Part shown: piece after piece, positions 8,593-15,913 of the stretch
Layout of the letters: each line of letters begins with the position of its first letter
Position numbering within the stretch: the stretch's first letter is position 1
From: an uncultured Lactobacillus sp.
GTDB taxonomy: Bacteria; Bacillota; Bacilli; Lactobacillales; Lactobacillaceae
DNA: 28,686 nucleotides
Direction of reading: 5' to 3'
NCBI GenBank assembly: GCA_946409675.1
Contig: CAMJXI010000002.1
Coordinates: 1-28,686 of the forward strand
Position numbers and translations under genes: made by a program
Notes under the pieces: model-generated
What the model saw: only the letters and a program-made list of their open reading frames with translations
What the model was told of the DNA's origin: nothing
The model's database searches: none

Positions 8593-9126
8593 ATGGTTGT
8601 AACTATTTTAGTAGTACTATTTTTAATTTCCCAGGTAATCGCGGGATACAGAATTGGCTTTTCAAGAAGAATTTTTAGGTTAGTGGGACTTGCGGTCACC
8701 TTTTTTGCTGCGGTCATGTTTAATGAGCCCTTTAGCAACTGGCTCCGCAATAACTTCAGTCACACTGCCACGATGGAAGCTTCGTTGTTCGATCAACTAC
8801 TATATAAGTTCTTGGCGTTCATCATTATTTTGATTATTGGCCGGATTTTAGTGCGGTTGTTGATGTCGATTTTTCCGGCAAGTACTGGCAAAAAAGGAAT
8901 TATCAAGAAATCAGATGCGTTACTTGGTGCGATTGTTTCGTTAATCATTGGCTATATTACGGTCTTTTTAACCCTTTCGATGCTCAATTCGTTGCAATTC
9001 GATTGGTTTATTCAACAAACGATTGATTCAAAATTTCTCCAGTATATTCTTTACCAGACACCGATTTTATCGCAAAACATATTCAATAGTATTTTTGGTA
9101 TAGAGCAAACAACACTTAATCTTTGA
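8593..9126 (+). CDS. CvpA family membrane protein
   Basis: The 177-residue protein has the usual CvpA layout: four predicted membrane helices (about residues 2-20, 28-46, 70-95 and 105-130) and the glycine-arginine segment AGYRIGFSRRIFRL after the first helix, typical of the family. The name comes from colicin V production in E. coli; the biochemical role in Gram-positives is not established. AAGGAG stands before the ATG. It opens the plus-strand cluster and is transcribed away from rsmG. Confidence 0.85.
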   Translation: MVVTILVVLFLISQVIAGYRIGFSRRIFRLVGLAVTFFAAVMFNEPFSNWLRNNFSHTATMEASLFDQLLYKFLAFIIILIIGRILVRLLMSIFPASTGKKGIIKKSDALLGAIVSLIIGYITVFLTLSMLNSLQFDWFIQQTIDSKFLQYILYQTPILSQNIFNSIFGIEQTTLNL

Positions 9127-9190
9127 GTTTTTTACCCCTCAGCGTAAAATAAAGTAAAACGAATGTTATTTTATGATTGGGGGAATTATT

Positions 9191-9379
9191 ATGACAGATA
9201 TCTTAGTTACAGGTGGACTCATTATTGGTGTAATCATTGTCTTTACGGCTCTTGTGACCATTATCTCGACTATTTATCAAAGAGTGGTCAAGAAAAATAC
9301 ACATAACAAAACCTTTGGCCAGCATTTAGTCGAAATATCCAGAGGCTACTTTTACTCTGTGTTTATGCCTTGGAAATAG
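9191..9379 (+). CDS. Small single-helix membrane protein, unknown function
   Basis: I do not recognise this 62-residue protein. Residues 5-30 form one strongly hydrophobic helix (GGLIIGVIIVFTALVTII), followed by a basic, Asn/His-rich segment (RVVKKNTHNK) and an aromatic end (GYFYSVFMPWK). The ATG at 9191 has GGGGG seven bases upstream; the frame is open six codons earlier (9173) but without a ribosome site. It lies 64 bases after the cvpA-like gene and may share its transcript. Confidence 0.65.
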   Translation: MTDILVTGGLIIGVIIVFTALVTIISTIYQRVVKKNTHNKTFGQHLVEISRGYFYSVFMPWK

Positions 9380-9408
9380 TTTTCAAAAGTAACCCACTTC
9401 ACTATAAT
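9380..9408 (+). promoter_or_regulatory. Promoter of the 3-hydroxyisobutyrate dehydrogenase-family gene
   Basis: TTTTCA, a 17-base spacer and a perfect TATAAT (9403-9408) precede the gene at 9446. The -35 box overlaps the stop region of the small upstream gene, so this gene can be expressed independently. Confidence 0.65.
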
Positions 9409-9445
9409 GAACCTAACAGATTAAAAACTCGCTGGAGGAAAAATT

Positions 9446-10309
9446 ATGAAAGTTGGATTCATTGGTACCGGAGTAATGGGTACAGGTATGATCAAGAACT
9501 TAATCAAGGCTGACTTTGATGTGACGGTTTATAACCGCACGAAAACTCATGCGGATGCTGCAGTTGCTGCCGGAGCAAAATGGTCAGATTCACCAAAAGA
9601 ATTAGCAAGTCAAAGTGATGTAATCATTTCGATTGTTGGCTTTCCAACGGATGTTGAGGACGTTTATTTTAGTGAGCATAGTGTTTTTGCAGGCGCAAAA
9701 CCTGGCACTATTGTCATTGATATGACGACTAGCAGTCCTAGTTTAGCTGAAAAAATTGGAGCCAAGGCTGAAGAATTGAAACTCGAAGCCCTCGATGCAC
9801 CTGTCTCGGGTGGCGATTTGGGTGCCAAAAACGGCACGCTAACAATCATGGTTGGTGGCAAGGAAGAAACTTACGAAAAGGTTCTTCCATTGTTTGAAGC
9901 CATGGGTAAATCAATGCACCTCTTCGGTAGTTATGGTAGTGGCCAAAGAACTAAGTTGGCCAACCAGATAATGATTGCCGGAACGATGCTTGGGATGAGT
10001 GAAACTTTGGTTTTTGCTGAAAAAGCCGGTTTGAATAGTGAAGATGTCATCAATACTTTATCTGGTGGATCTGCTGAAAACTGGAGTTTAAGTAATTATG
10101 GTCCTCGTATTCTCAAAGGAGATTTTGAACCAGGATTCTACATCAAACATTTCATTAAAGACTTGCGTTTGGCAATTGAAGAAGCTGATGCAATGCAAAT
10201 TGATTTGCCAATGTTGAAACTGGCTAAGCAACTTTATACGAAGTTGCAAGATGAAGATAATTTGGGTAATGCTGGTACACAAGCTTTGATTAAATATTAC
10301 CGTCCATAA
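9446..10309 (+). CDS. NAD(P)-dependent 3-hydroxyisobutyrate dehydrogenase-family reductase
   Basis: The 287-residue beta-hydroxyacid dehydrogenase has the Rossmann loop GFIGTGVMGTGM at 4-15, the substrate-binding signature DAPVSGG at 117-123, and the conserved GSGQRTKLANQ segment with the catalytic lysine at 170. Residues NRT at 30-32, just after the second beta strand, suggest NADP rather than NAD as cofactor, since an arginine there often binds the 2'-phosphate. The family includes 3-hydroxyisobutyrate, tartronate semialdehyde and succinic semialdehyde reductases, and the sequence does not decide among them. GGAGG stands 7 bases before the ATG. It has its own promoter and terminator, so it is monocistronic. 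Confidence 0.9.
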   Translation: MKVGFIGTGVMGTGMIKNLIKADFDVTVYNRTKTHADAAVAAGAKWSDSPKELASQSDVIISIVGFPTDVEDVYFSEHSVFAGAKPGTIVIDMTTSSPSLAEKIGAKAEELKLEALDAPVSGGDLGAKNGTLTIMVGGKEETYEKVLPLFEAMGKSMHLFGSYGSGQRTKLANQIMIAGTMLGMSETLVFAEKAGLNSEDVINTLSGGSAENWSLSNYGPRILKGDFEPGFYIKHFIKDLRLAIEEADAMQIDLPMLKLAKQLYTKLQDEDNLGNAGTQALIKYYRP

Positions 10310-10314
10310 ATAAA

Positions 10315-10337
10315 GGCCATCGGGTGATGGCTTTTTT
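10315..10337 (+). terminator. Rho-independent terminator after the dehydrogenase-family gene
   Basis: GCCATC and GATGGC form a stem with a GGGT loop, followed by six Ts at 10332-10337, directly after the stop codon. Confidence 0.9.
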
Positions 10338-10380
10338 GGTTTGGTTAAAAAAATAATTCACATTCATAATTGATCTCGTC

Positions 10381-10632
10381 TAACACCAACTTCCGTATAA
10401 CTAATGTCTCACAAATCACGTTGTGATTGGTTCCCCATCTCGTTATTACTCGTGTGATAACAGTTGAATGTCGCACTTCTTTTCTTTAACGTGCTCCAAC
10501 ACACCTTTTCTCTTTAACGTGCTCCAACAAGCAGCTTTCTCCGCCTAACAATAAAGTCTCACTCATCACTACATGATGAATTCGACTTTCCGTTAGTGCT
10601 CAAAAGCTAATCGCTTGTTGTCGCACTTCTTA
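10381..10632. repeat. Cluster of short palindromic and direct repeats
   Basis: The interval has no plausible gene. It holds two copies of a 19-base direct repeat TCTTTAACGTGCTCCAACA (10483-10501 and 10511-10529, spacing 28), two copies of TGTCGCACTTCTT (10469-10481 and 10619-10631), and several hairpins: AATCAC-GT-TGTGATT near 10413, TCATCA-CTACA-TGATGA near 10563, and an imperfect stem AGTGC...GCACT from 10595. GTCTCAC recurs as well. GTTG...GCAC pairs with GTGC...CAAC, so the repeats belong to one hairpin family. The origin is unknown. Confidence 0.7.
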
Positions 10633-10745
10633 TTTTCTTCACAATTACTTTGAAGTTTCTTTGCAAATAGTTGATTTTTTCTCCATATTTTTTGGATAGT
10701 ATTATAGATGTACCAAGGAAAGGGTACACAACTTACTTCATTCAT

Positions 10746-10765
10746 TTTATTTCCCCAAAATAAAA
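10746..10765. repeat. AT-rich dyad around CCCCA
   Basis: TTTATTT and AAATAAA flank CCCCA. Two close relatives of this dyad lie at 21852-21873 and 21908-21928. No gene is seen in 10633-10800. Confidence 0.5.
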
Positions 10766-10796
10766 TAAACGATTCTCCCCCCAAATAGATAAACAC

Positions 10797-10836
10797 AAAA
10801 AAAGCGGTCAAAACCTCCCCCAGGTTTTGGCCGTCT
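10797..10836 (-). terminator. Strong terminator after the HAD phosphatase gene
   Basis: On the minus strand CGGCCAAAACCT pairs with AGGTTTTGACCG around a GGGGG loop, followed by seven Ts. The plus side also has TCTTTTT, so it may work both ways. Confidence 0.9.
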
Positions 10837-10863
10837 TTTTGTTGTGGTTAAAAATATATTTAT

Positions 10864-11679
10864 CTATTCCAAGACAAAACGTTCTATAGCTTTAGCCACA
10901 CCATCTTCATCGTTATTTTCCGTAATGACGTCAGCAATCGCCTTTGCTTCCGGCACGCCATTCTCCATCGCAACGGATAAACCGGCATTTCGTAACATCG
11001 TTACGTCATTTCCACCGTCACCGACTGCCATCATTTGAGGCAAGTGCAGATCTAGTGCCTGACCAATGCCCATTAGCGCGTTCCCTTTACCCGCATCTAT
11101 CGCCATTATGTCCAAAGCTTCTGGAATCTGACGCACAATTTCGTAAAGTTCGTTCATGTCTTTTGGCATGTTCTTCATGGCGTAATCCATTTTTTCAGTT
11201 GATCCAACAACCTGAATTTTGTGGAAAAATCCTAACTGAATCATTTCACTGGCATCCATCGGTTTAATCGTCTGGAACGTTTCAGCCGCCTCGTGTTTCG
11301 TGTACTTCGTGATTGGGCTATCCGGCGTATACAAGAAGTCATTATCTTGCACGTGAATACCCAAATCGTTTGCCCGCGCAAACTCCAAGAACGAATGAAA
11401 CGCCACATAACTCATTGAAAAGTGGTCAATCATCTTATCGGTGTAATTTTCCTGAACAGTCGCCCCATTCAAAGTTATCGCGTAATGTCCTGGTTGCCAA
11501 AGACCCAGCTGTTCCAAAAAAGGTTGCACCCCAGTTAATGGGCGACCTGTTGTCAGCACTATCTGAACACCTTGTTTCGTTGCCTCTTTGACCACGTCAA
11601 TCGTCTTCTGAGATAATTCACTCTTTGAGTTGAGTAACGTGCCATCCATATCGATTGCGACTAATTTAATCTTTGTCAT
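10864..11679 (-). CDS. Cof-type HAD superfamily phosphatase
   Basis: The 271-residue HAD hydrolase has all four motifs of the IIB (Cof) type: DMDGT with nucleophile D10 and acid D12, TTGR at 43-46, K198 in GKGNAL, and GDGGND at 220-225. The large cap domain between motifs II and III (about residues 85-190) is typical of YidA/Cof sugar-phosphate phosphatases. The exact substrate cannot be read from the sequence. AAAGGAG precedes the ATG at 11679. It starts 33 bases after the APC permease gene and shares its terminator at 10797-10836, so a two-gene operon is likely. Confidence 0.93.
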   Translation of the reverse strand: MTKIKLVAIDMDGTLLNSKSELSQKTIDVVKEATKQGVQIVLTTGRPLTGVQPFLEQLGLWQPGHYAITLNGATVQENYTDKMIDHFSMSYVAFHSFLEFARANDLGIHVQDNDFLYTPDSPITKYTKHEAAETFQTIKPMDASEMIQLGFFHKIQVVGSTEKMDYAMKNMPKDMNELYEIVRQIPEALDIMAIDAGKGNALMGIGQALDLHLPQMMAVGDGGNDVTMLRNAGLSVAMENGVPEAKAIADVITENNDEDGVAKAIERFVLE

Positions 11680-11712
11680 GCGGACTCCTTTAAAGCTTAT
11701 TTTCGAATCTTG

Positions 11713-13014
11713 TTACTCTTTTTTTCTTAATTTAAAGGTCAAGAAGTAAAACGGTACCGCCACCAAAAACGCTCCTAACCCGCCAACCAAACTGATCCAG
11801 TCTGCGTTTGCCAGTAACCAAACCGACAGCACGACCGCAATCAAAGGCAAAATCGGTCCAAACGGGATTTTAAAGTGTCTTGGGGCATCCTTCATTTTCT
11901 TTCGAAAGACAATTACTGCTAAACAAGTTGGAATGTATTGACCAAAAGTCGAGACGGAACTAATCTGGGCTAACATCTCAAACGAGCCAGAGTATGCAAC
12001 TAGCAGTGATAAAGCTGTCGACACGAAGACTGCAATATAAGGCACACCCTTCGCATTCTTCTTTGCCAAAGCTTTTGGCATCATTCCTTGTTCCGCCATA
12101 GCTTCACCAGATCTTGGCATCGCATACGACGTCGCGACCGTAATTCCACCCATGGAAACCAAGGTTCCAGCTGCCACAATCGACGAGCCTGCTCTGCCCA
12201 AAACTCGGGCGACACCATCTTGCATTGGTACTACAGTCTGGGTTAAGTCGGTTCCCAAAAGTGAGATAGCTGCAATTTGAATCAAGAAATAGACAGTTAC
12301 AACAGTTCCAATAATTACTAGTAAAGCACGCGGAACGTTTTTTGTCGGGTTTTTAACCTCGCCGGCAATCAACGCCACGGCTTCAAATCCACCAAACGCG
12401 AAGAATAATAATAGCGCCGTCTTCGAGAAATTCCCGGCATTCGTCAGTTCTGGAATAAAGAATGGTTGGAAATTCTGGACGTTAAACGTAAAGAGTCCCA
12501 CTACAATAACCAAGAAAATCGGAATAAGCTTCCCGACCGTGATAATGTTGTTCACCAACGCCGTTGGTCCATTACCCGTTAAATTCAACCCCATTAAGAT
12601 CAACGACATTACCGTTACAATAACGTTTTTCATCATTGGAGAAGCAAGATCCGGTAAAAAGCCGGCTAAGGCAGTGGCAAATCCCACATACATCGCACCC
12701 TGCGTAATAATCCGGACTGCCCACTGCACAAAGCCAACTTCGTAGCCGACGAAATCGCCGAAGGCTTCCTTTGCATAGAGATAGGCTCCACCCATCTCTT
12801 TAAAAAGGCCTGCACATTCTGCGAAAGCAAAACCAATCAGTAAGGCTAAAATGCCGTCCAATATGAAAATCAAGGTACTTGCAGGACCAAAACTCTTCAT
12901 TAACGTATTTGGCAACAGAAAAATACCGGAACCAATAATCCCATTGATGCCAAATAAAACGACACTCCAAAAACCTAGCTGATTGCGAACTATCCCGTTT
13001 TGCTCTTGCTCCAT
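11713..13014 (-). CDS. APC family amino acid permease
   Basis: This 433-residue integral membrane protein has about 12 hydrophobic segments. The first helix carries the unwound glycine motif GINGIIGSGIFLLP that holds the substrate alpha-amino and carboxyl groups in the APC fold. Helix 6 has the FFAFGGFEA motif, also conserved in APC transporters. The substrate amino acid is not evident. The ATG at 13014 is chosen because GGAG lies at the proper distance; the open frame continues to a GTG at 13041 without a ribosome site. It is isolated from the upstream tetR-like gene by a terminator and is probably co-transcribed with the HAD phosphatase. Confidence 0.92.
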   Translation of the reverse strand: MEQEQNGIVRNQLGFWSVVLFGINGIIGSGIFLLPNTLMKSFGPASTLIFILDGILALLIGFAFAECAGLFKEMGGAYLYAKEAFGDFVGYEVGFVQWAVRIITQGAMYVGFATALAGFLPDLASPMMKNVIVTVMSLILMGLNLTGNGPTALVNNIITVGKLIPIFLVIVVGLFTFNVQNFQPFFIPELTNAGNFSKTALLLFFAFGGFEAVALIAGEVKNPTKNVPRALLVIIGTVVTVYFLIQIAAISLLGTDLTQTVVPMQDGVARVLGRAGSSIVAAGTLVSMGGITVATSYAMPRSGEAMAEQGMMPKALAKKNAKGVPYIAVFVSTALSLLVAYSGSFEMLAQISSVSTFGQYIPTCLAVIVFRKKMKDAPRHFKIPFGPILPLIAVVLSVWLLANADWISLVGGLGAFLVAVPFYFLTFKLRKKE

Positions 13015-13082
13015 TAATATTCTCCGACTATTCTTTTTCACACCATAAAATTATTACATAGAAAAATTAAAATTCATAGCAC

Positions 13083-13108
13083 AAAAAAAGGCTCCCAAAG
13101 GAGTCTTC
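13083..13108 (-). terminator. Terminator after the TetR-family gene
   Basis: On the minus strand GACTCC and GGAGCC pair (one G-U) around TTTG and are followed by seven Ts. It closes the regulator transcript before the permease gene. Confidence 0.85.
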
Positions 13109-13132
13109 AACATTATTGTATTAGCTAAGCAT

Positions 13133-13738
13133 TTAAAGAATGGATACGTCTTCTTCGCCGAAGTCGCTGTTTTCGACAACTGCAAAACGGTCGTTCAAGA
13201 TAAAGTCATTGATTTGTGAAGTTAACAAGCCAACCATTTGATCTTGGTTGATTGAAACAAGACCTGAGGAAACCAATGAACCGATACCTGTTGCGATAAT
13301 CCATGAACCAGTAATGATATTCTTCTTCTTTTCATCAGAGAATTCATTGTTTGGATATGATTGTTCTAATTTTTCCAAGCCAATTTCCATAGTGAATTTA
13401 GAAATGTTTTCATTACCAAATTTACCTTCAATGTACATTGCGCGGAATAATTCTGGATGCTTTTCAGCAAACATAATGTATGAAAGTTGCAAGTCAATCA
13501 AAGGTTCGCCGATATATGTTTCTTCGAACACTTTACTTTGCATCTTATCTTGAATCATTGTAAGAACTTGTTGGCGTAAATCCTTCATGTTCTTAAATTC
13601 TAAGTAGATAGGTTGTGTAGAGCAGTCTGCTGCGTCTGCTACCTTTCTTGCTGTTAGTGATTCAACACCGTTCTCAATTGCCATCTGATAAGCAACGTCC
13701 AAAATGTGTTGTTTGAAAATTTCTTTTTTTCTTGCCAC
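13133..13738 (-). CDS. TetR/AcrR family transcriptional regulator
   Basis: The 201-residue protein has the TetR N-terminal three-helix DNA-binding domain: ILDVAYQMAIENG, then the helix-turn-helix LTARKVADAADCSTQPIYLEFKN at about 28-50 (given here as LTARKVADAADC and IYLEFKN). The remaining 150 residues form the all-helical ligand and dimer domain, which is poorly conserved, so the inducer is unknown. The start is GTG at 13738 with GGGGGCGG upstream. It is transcribed alone, with a terminator at 13083-13108. The neighbouring 500-base gap upstream contains dyads that could be its operators; no divergent partner gene is visible. Confidence 0.9.
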   Translation of the reverse strand: MARKKEIFKQHILDVAYQMAIENGVESLTARKVADAADCSTQPIYLEFKNMKDLRQQVLTMIQDKMQSKVFEETYIGEPLIDLQLSYIMFAEKHPELFRAMYIEGKFGNENISKFTMEIGLEKLEQSYPNNEFSDEKKKNIITGSWIIATGIGSLVSSGLVSINQDQMVGLLTSQINDFILNDRFAVVENSDFGEEDVSIL

Positions 13739-13801
13739 TTCTAACCGCCCCCGTTTTCTGATTAATTTTCTATTTAAATATACATCTTCTCAACACTACT
13801 A

Positions 13802-13807
13802 AGTATA
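13802..13807 (-). promoter_or_regulatory. -10 box of the tetR-like gene
   Basis: TATACT on the minus strand, 64 bases before the GTG start, with a weak TTAAAG 16 bases upstream of it. Confidence 0.35.
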
Positions 13808-13870
13808 AGAGTTATTTAATTAACTTTAAACCCCCAAAATAATAAATATTTATTAAGGCATAGTTATTTT

Positions 13871-13981
13871 ATGAACGCCGTCAAATTAGTATTTCAAATT
13901 CAAAATAAAAAATTAATTTCACAAAGCGCTTCCAAATGGGATTGGTATGAACCAATTCTAATAGCAATAGGTGTTATTTAA
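13871..13981 (+). CDS. Candidate 36-residue small ORF, unknown
   Basis: The ATG at 13871 opens a 36-codon frame with a normal-looking protein composition, including SASKWDWYEPILIAIGVI at its end. A weak AAGG lies about 12 bases upstream, too far for a good ribosome site. It resembles nothing I recognise. It is on the same strand as the orphan terminator at 14139-14165, which gives it some support. It could be chance. Confidence 0.25.
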   Translation: MNAVKLVFQIQNKKLISQSASKWDWYEPILIAIGVI

Positions 13982-14016
13982 TTCAATTTTAATAACACTC
14001 AATGAAAGCGCATCCA
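13921..14016. promoter_or_regulatory. cre-like boxes and two dyads in the tetR upstream gap
   Basis: Two sequences with an AAAGCGC core resemble CcpA cre sites: ACAAAGCGCTTCCA at 13921-13934 (three mismatches) and TGAAAGCGCATCCA at 14003-14016 (two mismatches). Between them are the perfect dyads ATTGGT-ATGA-ACCAAT (13941-13956) and GTGTTATT/AATAACAC (13971-13998). No plus-strand gene that they could control is annotated. Confidence 0.45.
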
Positions 14017-14138
14017 ATATCGATCACCCATAAGTCTGTATTTGTATACGGTCTTTTGGGTACTACTAACCATAAGATAACACCAGGTTAATAAAAGTCA
14101 AGTGAATTTCGTCAAAACGCTGTTATTATTAGCTTTAT

Positions 14139-14165
14139 GTAAGATGAAATCTTACCTCTTTTTTT
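14139..14165 (+). terminator. Orphan plus-strand terminator
   Basis: GTAAGAT and ATCTTAC form a perfect 7-base stem with a GAA loop, followed by CTCTTTTTTT. All annotated genes around it are on the minus strand, so it implies an unannotated plus-strand transcript starting somewhere in 13800-14130. Confidence 0.7.
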
Positions 14166-14172
14166 CGAATGC

Positions 14173-14212
14173 AAAAAAACAAGTTGACGTCTTTATCAAA
14201 AAACGCAACTTG
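14173..14212 (-). terminator. Terminator after the serine-rich membrane protein gene
   Basis: On the minus strand CAAGTTG pairs with CAACTTG, and CGT with ACG inside it, followed by seven Ts. It lies 30 bases after the final TAG of the upstream gene. Confidence 0.75.
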
Positions 14213-14241
14213 ATATATTAATTATTTATTTTCTAATAACG

Positions 14242-15132
14242 CTAGTGTGCAGAAATTCCTTGTGCAGGACCCGCAGATCCACCTGAAGCACCCGGAATTG
14301 TTTCATCTCCGGCTTCTTCACCAGGCTTTGCACCAGTTAACTCGTCATCGCCATTATCAACCGGTTGTTTAACTGTTGATACAGGTGGCTTACTTGTACT
14401 TGTAGCAGGCTTTGAGCTGCTTTTTGAGCTACTCTTTGAAGTGGTCGTGTTTGAACCACTGTTATTATTATGTTTTGAGGATTATTTCTTGGAACTTGTA
14501 CTTGAAGTGTTTGAGTTACCCGAGTTACTAGAGGTGTTGTTTTTCTTGGAGCTAGAAGAACTTGTCTCGGCAGCATCATCTTTATCAGAGCTCTTACTTG
14601 AGCTACTTGGCTTAGACTTACTCTTTGAAGAATTCTTCTTGCTTGATTTCTCTTCGCTACTTGATTCAGAACTTTCGTCAGCATCGCCCTTATCTTCAGC
14701 ATCATTATCTTTAGCTGAGCTCGTCTTTGTGGCAGTCTTTGTCTCTGCACCCTTATTCTGCGCTTGGACAGTCAACAAACCGGTCGTCACAACCGATCCT
14801 AACAAAATAACCAAAGGAATAATGTAATAAGCCCTCTTTCTCTTTGATTGATAGATGGCTGAGCCCTTTTTCTGTTCGAAGAAGCCAAAGATAAAGTAAC
14901 CCACAGTAGCTAGTGCTAGCCCTGCGAAAAAGCCAAGCAATGATTCGGTAACTGTAGTTAAAAAAGCAATCAAAAGAACCCCAACGAGTGCCAGGCTAAT
15001 TTTAGTATTTCGTTCGTTTTCACTGGCTTGTTTAAGGTTTGAGTGGCGTGAAGTGCTAGCCCGCTCCAGAATCAAGCAGTATGCAGCGACACCAATCGCT
15101 AAAACAAGTAATACTCCAAAAATAATTTTCAT
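14242..15132 (-). pseudogene. Serine-rich membrane protein, interrupted by in-frame TAA
   Basis: From the ATG at 15132 (GGAGG six bases upstream) the frame runs 216 codons to a TAA at 14482-14484. It then continues in the same phase with the same Ser/Lys/Asn-rich composition to a TAG at 14242, for 296 codons in all. The N-terminal half has four or so hydrophobic segments (for example KIIFGVLLVLAIGVAAY and YYIIPLVILLGSVVTTG); the C-terminal half is a low-complexity, probably extracellular tail of Ser, Lys, Asp and Glu, ending GGSAGPAQGISAH. Most of the tail is kept in the shortened form, so the truncated 216-residue protein may still work. The family is not recognised. The normal terminator lies after the TAG, which supports the longer gene as the ancestral one. 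Confidence 0.75.
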
Positions 15133-15208
15133 TACATCCTCCAATGTATACTACGATTAACGATATCATATATTATTTTTGCCCAATTAGACAGTTTTTC
15201 CCGAATAA

Positions 15209-15231
15209 AAAGGCTAAAGCCAAGGCTTTAA
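15209..15231 (-). terminator. Terminator after the first histidine phosphatase gene
   Basis: On the minus strand GGTTAAAGCC and GGCTTTAGCC pair (one G-U) around TT and are followed by five Ts. Confidence 0.85.
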
Positions 15232-15239
15232 CCTATTTT

Positions 15240-15845
15240 TTAGACAAGTTTTCTATTATATTCGACCAAACGTGGATAATAATCTGCGTTTTCATCTAAG
15301 TGAATTTTCGTCTCACTGACGTTATCGACCTGATCAAAGTTCAATAATGTGCCCCCGAAGAAGTGAGCACAAATCGCGCGGATAATACCGCCGTGACATA
15401 CTAACAGCACATTTTCTTCATTGTATTCCTTAATCAGATCGGTAAAGAACGAATCCAAACGGACTTCAATCTCGGCCCAGCTTTCGACATCTTTAATGTA
15501 GTTACCCAATAAATCATTCGACAATCCACGGAAATCATAGACGTCTGGGTGTTCCTCTTGTAAATTACCAGGTTTCTTCCCATCGATGTCGCCAAAATCG
15601 ATTTCTTGGATTCGAGCATCTGTTTGAATTTTTTTGTCATCTCCCACCAAAATCTTGGCAGTCTCGACTGCGCGTTTTAAGGGACTAGAGATAACCACGT
15701 CATATGGTGTGGGGTCAAAGGCCTTACCAACTTCTTCTGCAAATTCCTTACCTGTTTCGCTCAAATCAGGGTCAACTCGTGAACCTTGGTAGCGTCCCTG
15801 TTCATTTAAAGGTGTCGTGCCATGGCGAATTATTGTTATTTCCAT
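15240..15845 (-). CDS. Histidine phosphatase family protein (RHG type)
   Basis: The 201-residue protein has the RHG motif with phospho-acceptor histidine 8, arginine 58 in SSPLKRA, the proton donor candidate E81 in QEIDFGD, and the second histidine 151 in CHGG. This is the complete catalytic set of the phosphoglycerate mutase-like histidine phosphatases. It is too short and lacks the insertions of a dPGM, so a phosphatase acting on a small metabolite is more likely; the substrate is unknown. It is collinear residue by residue with the gene at 15899-16504. A GAGG lies about 12 bases before the ATG. A terminator sits between it and the upstream paralogue. Confidence 0.92.
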   Translation of the reverse strand: MEITIIRHGTTPLNEQGRYQGSRVDPDLSETGKEFAEEVGKAFDPTPYDVVISSPLKRAVETAKILVGDDKKIQTDARIQEIDFGDIDGKKPGNLQEEHPDVYDFRGLSNDLLGNYIKDVESWAEIEVRLDSFFTDLIKEYNEENVLLVCHGGIIRAICAHFFGGTLLNFDQVDNVSETKIHLDENADYYPRLVEYNRKLV

Positions 15846-15887
15846 CTTACTATTTACCTCTGCTCTGCAAAAAAATTTAACTGCAAT

Positions 15888-15913
15888 AAAAAAAGAAACT
15901 AAACTAGTTTCTT
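15888..15913 (-). terminator. Terminator overlapping the end of the second phosphatase gene
   Basis: AAGAAACT and AGTTTCTT form a perfect 8-base stem with a 5-base loop on the minus strand, followed by Ts. The stem includes the last codons (KKLV) and the stop of the gene at 15899. Confidence 0.8.

Noticed and set aside
10483-10529. CRISPR-like direct repeats
   Set aside because: Only two copies, 9-base separation, no cas gene and no array structure.
10593-10811. 72-codon minus-strand frame
   Set aside because: It crosses the repeat cluster and the terminator stem and has no protein-like pattern or ribosome site.
13000-13041. GTG start for the APC permease at 13041
   Set aside because: No ribosome site; the ATG at 13014 has GGAG at normal spacing and gives the usual family N-terminus.
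14441-14827. 128-codon plus-strand frame rich in Leu and Glu
   Set aside because: It is the antisense of the Ser/Lys-rich low-complexity region of the minus-strand gene; no ribosome site and biased composition only.
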